From Syntrophaceae bacterium UBA4810 (GTDB lineage: Bacteria > Desulfobacterota > Syntrophia > Syntrophales > Smithellaceae), in contig DHGA01000106.1 in NCBI GenBank assembly GCA_002402545.1, forward strand, positions 1 through 6,282: a stretch of DNA of 6,282 nt, written 5' to 3'. Each line of letters opens with the position of its first letter. The stretch's first letter is position 1. Under the pieces are notes generated by a model, which worked only from the letters and a program-made list of their open reading frames with translations, was not told where the DNA came from and did no database searches. The position numbers and the translations under genes were made by a program. Positions 5,043 to 6,282 of this stretch are shown one piece after another.

Positions 5043-5086
5043 TTTCCACCTCCGTCACTTCGCGCCACCTCCGCCAGCGGAGGACA
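5043..5086. repeat. GC-rich palindromic repeat (C-type); right arm of the DUF559 unit
   Basis: Differs from the 39-base copies at 2669 and 4503 by two substitutions (GTCGC to GTCAC, GCGAC to GCGCC) that break the small hairpin but leave CCTCCGC-CA-GCGGAGG intact. On the minus strand its end GGAGGTGG lies 10-13 bases before the DUF559 ATG and can serve as ribosome binding site. Confidence 0.8.
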
Positions 5087-5095
5087 AAAAAGGAT

Positions 5096-5132
5096 AAAAA
5101 AATCCCCGGAAGGTGCCCGCCCTTCCGGGGAT
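5096..5132 (-). terminator. Intrinsic terminator of the partial porin gene
   Basis: On the minus strand, a 12-bp stem ATCCCCGGAAGG/CCTTCCGGGGAT (5132-5121 with 5113-5102) with a 7-base loop is followed by seven T residues (5102-5096). It starts about 75 bases past the porin stop. It should insulate the DUF559 gene from the strong porin transcript. Confidence 0.92.
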
Positions 5133-5171
5133 GATTCTTTTAATTCAGACCAAAAGCTTTCGGGTTTAAAC

Positions 5172-5199
5172 CTTTAGCCTTCGGCCTTCAACCTAACAG
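5172..5199. repeat. Heptamer array behind the partial porin
   Basis: Four in-phase units, CTTTAGC, CTTCGGC, CTTCAAC, CTAACAG, sit between the porin stop codon and its terminator, in the same place as the shorter array at 2787-2807. Confidence 0.5.
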
Positions 5200-5205
5200 C
5201 CTAGA

Positions 5206-6282
5206 CTAGAAGGTCAACGTCAGCTTGTTGACGACCAGGTAGTCGTCATTAACGTTGGTTGCAGACGAAACACCCTTGTAGTAATCGCCGGTCCACAGAT
5301 AGCCAACACCCAGCATGTAGCTCAGGTTATTGGTGATCGCGTAGGTAGCGGTTACATCAAGTTCCCATCCGTAATCCTTTTTCAGAACTGTACCAACTGG
5401 TAGGGCTGGCTTCTTGTCCGCGTACGCGTAGGATAAAGATGCCATGATATCGAGCGCGGGAATCGGGCGCACGCCCACTCGTCCCTGATAGAACCAGGCG
5501 TTGCTCATCTCAGCAGTAGCATCGAAATATCCCGCATCAAGCGCGGCGCTACCGGTAGCACCACCCACAAGTCTACCCGACCAGTATCTCTTGTCATAAT
5601 TCCACAGAATCAGACAGGGATTCCAGTCGATGCCGCCGTTATTCAGGCCGCCTTTCAACTTGCCACCCGCGGGCCCATCCGAATCACCGGAGAGATACGC
5701 AAACGTACCACCCGCGTAGAACATGCCCAGATCAGCCACGGCATTGAGGTAAGCAGACCACATATCCAATTTTATCTTGGCGCCGCCGGCAGTGTCCGTA
5801 GCCCTGATGTCACCCCAGAAGTACTGCACTTCTCCTTCCAGAGCCACCGGACCGAACTTGGCTTTGAAGTAAGGCTGCAGGGTGTAAATTTTCTTCTCGT
5901 TCAGATAGTTGAAGGGAGCGGGGCTTATAACAGCAGCCTTGTCCGTATTGTCGCGAATATGGACGAAGAGCAGACCGGTCTGGATGTCCTTGTTGACCTG
6001 GTAAACGATACCGAGCATATACTTGTCGGAATCAACATCTGTTGCCAATTGACCAGGATTCTTTGCCGTCTTGTCGAGCTCCGCAATCTTGCCCATGTAA
6101 GCAATACCCGTGATGGGGCCAGTTCTAATAACATACTGGATTTTCGCCAACGGAACGGAGTCATCGCCGAATACCGTTCCCCAGGCGCCGTCCTGCTGAT
6201 AGCCGACCTGGAACATGCCGATGGGGGAGACATACTGGATGTATGCCCAGTCAAAGGCGATGTTTTCATTTTCCGCTACCGT
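5206..6282 (-). CDS. Outer-membrane porin-like beta-barrel protein (partial paralogue)
   Basis: 358 codons are visible; the signal peptide and roughly the first 110 residues lie to the right of the window. The frame is open to the edge, where TVAENENIAFDWAYIQYVSP matches residues 110-130 of the other porin, so an internal ATG at 6216 is not the start. The protein ends in NKLTLTF with a C-terminal Phe, as expected of an outer-membrane barrel. It shares AKFGP, DLGMFYAGGTFAYLSG, the lone cysteine in DWNPCLI, NAWFYQ and a 30-residue identical block near the C-terminus (ELDVTATYAITNN...GDYYK) with the other copy. Differences cluster in loop-like stretches such as GDSDGPAGGKLKGGLNNGG and the 15-odd extra residues around GGATGSAALDAGYF. 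A different pore selectivity is plausible but unproven. A strong terminator ends the transcript before the DUF559 unit. Confidence 0.87.
   Translation of the reverse strand, partial: TVAENENIAFDWAYIQYVSPIGMFQVGYQQDGAWGTVFGDDSVPLAKIQYVIRTGPITGIAYMGKIAELDKTAKNPGQLATDVDSDKYMLGIVYQVNKDIQTGLLFVHIRDNTDKAAVISPAPFNYLNEKKIYTLQPYFKAKFGPVALEGEVQYFWGDIRATDTAGGAKIKLDMWSAYLNAVADLGMFYAGGTFAYLSGDSDGPAGGKLKGGLNNGGIDWNPCLILWNYDKRYWSGRLVGGATGSAALDAGYFDATAEMSNAWFYQGRVGVRPIPALDIMASLSYAYADKKPALPVGTVLKKDYGWELDVTATYAITNNLSYMLGVGYLWTGDYYKGVSSATNVNDDYLVVNKLTLTF

Larger units (their letters stand above)
4619..5086. mobile_element. Possible mobile unit: DUF559 gene between inverted GC-rich repeats
   Basis: The unit starts TGTCCCCC and ends GGAGGACA. 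The left arm (4619-4653) and the reverse complement of the right arm (5043-5086) share TGTCCYCCGCTGGCGGRGG and a terminal GRGGGTGGAAA-like end; the right arm carries an extra 10-12 bases between these blocks. Outside, both flanks show a T-rich run pointing inwards (CTTTTTT at 4609-4615; the complement at 5087-5092). The DUF559 frame nearly fills the 468 bases and reads out through the left arm. No transposase is present and no clear target duplication is seen, so any movement would depend on the DUF559 protein or on host or related enzymes. This is inference from layout. Confidence 0.4.

Noticed and set aside
5206..6216. Porin starting at the internal ATG at 6216
   Set aside because: The frame stays open to the window edge and the upstream residues match the paralogue, so the true start lies outside.

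Overview
The window looks like a chromosomal piece of a Gram-negative, probably deltaproteobacterial (Desulfobacterota; Syntrophales-like is my best guess) genome. The reasons are outer-membrane beta-barrel proteins with signal peptides and a C-terminal Phe, a periplasmic metallophosphatase, a long-form HflX GTPase, and intergenic DNA packed with small palindromic repeats. The taxonomic call is inference; no marker gene is present. All five recognised coding regions lie on the minus strand, so transcription runs right to left.

Read in the direction of transcription: (1) 6282-5206, a porin-like beta-barrel protein whose N-terminus is outside the window, closed by a strong intrinsic terminator (5132-5096). 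(2) 5086-4619, a small unit carrying a DUF559 (Vsr-like, PD-(D/E)XK) endonuclease-domain gene between GC-rich inverted repeats with TGTCCYCC ends. A 97-bp sequence with the same ends and no gene lies next to it (4391-4487), and further single copies of the repeat lie at 4503-4541 and 2666-2709. (3) A candidate sigma-70 promoter (4354-4326) and a full-length porin paralogue (4177-2816), closed by a terminator related to the first (2746-2711). (4) hflX (2397 or, more likely, 2427 down to 763), a ribosome-associated GTPase with its own candidate promoter. (5) A 388-bp gap filled with GTCATYGCGAG/GCRATCTC palindromes, then the start of a secreted UshA-type 5'-nucleotidase/metallophosphatase (374 to beyond base 1).

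The two porins are paralogues with similar 3' flanks (hairpin, conserved box, heptamer repeats), as expected of a tandem duplication that copied gene and terminator together. The terminator stems differ between copies but remain fully paired, which supports function. The DUF559 unit sits between the two porins.

The most interesting signal is the repeat landscape. Heptamer (CTTCAGC-type) arrays appear in five intergenic places, and GC-rich palindromes recur six times. One inverted pair brackets the DUF559 gene, supplies its Shine-Dalgarno-like sequence and adds its C-terminal tail. This resembles an autonomous/non-autonomous mobile pair built on a DUF559 nuclease, but mobility is not shown by this window alone.
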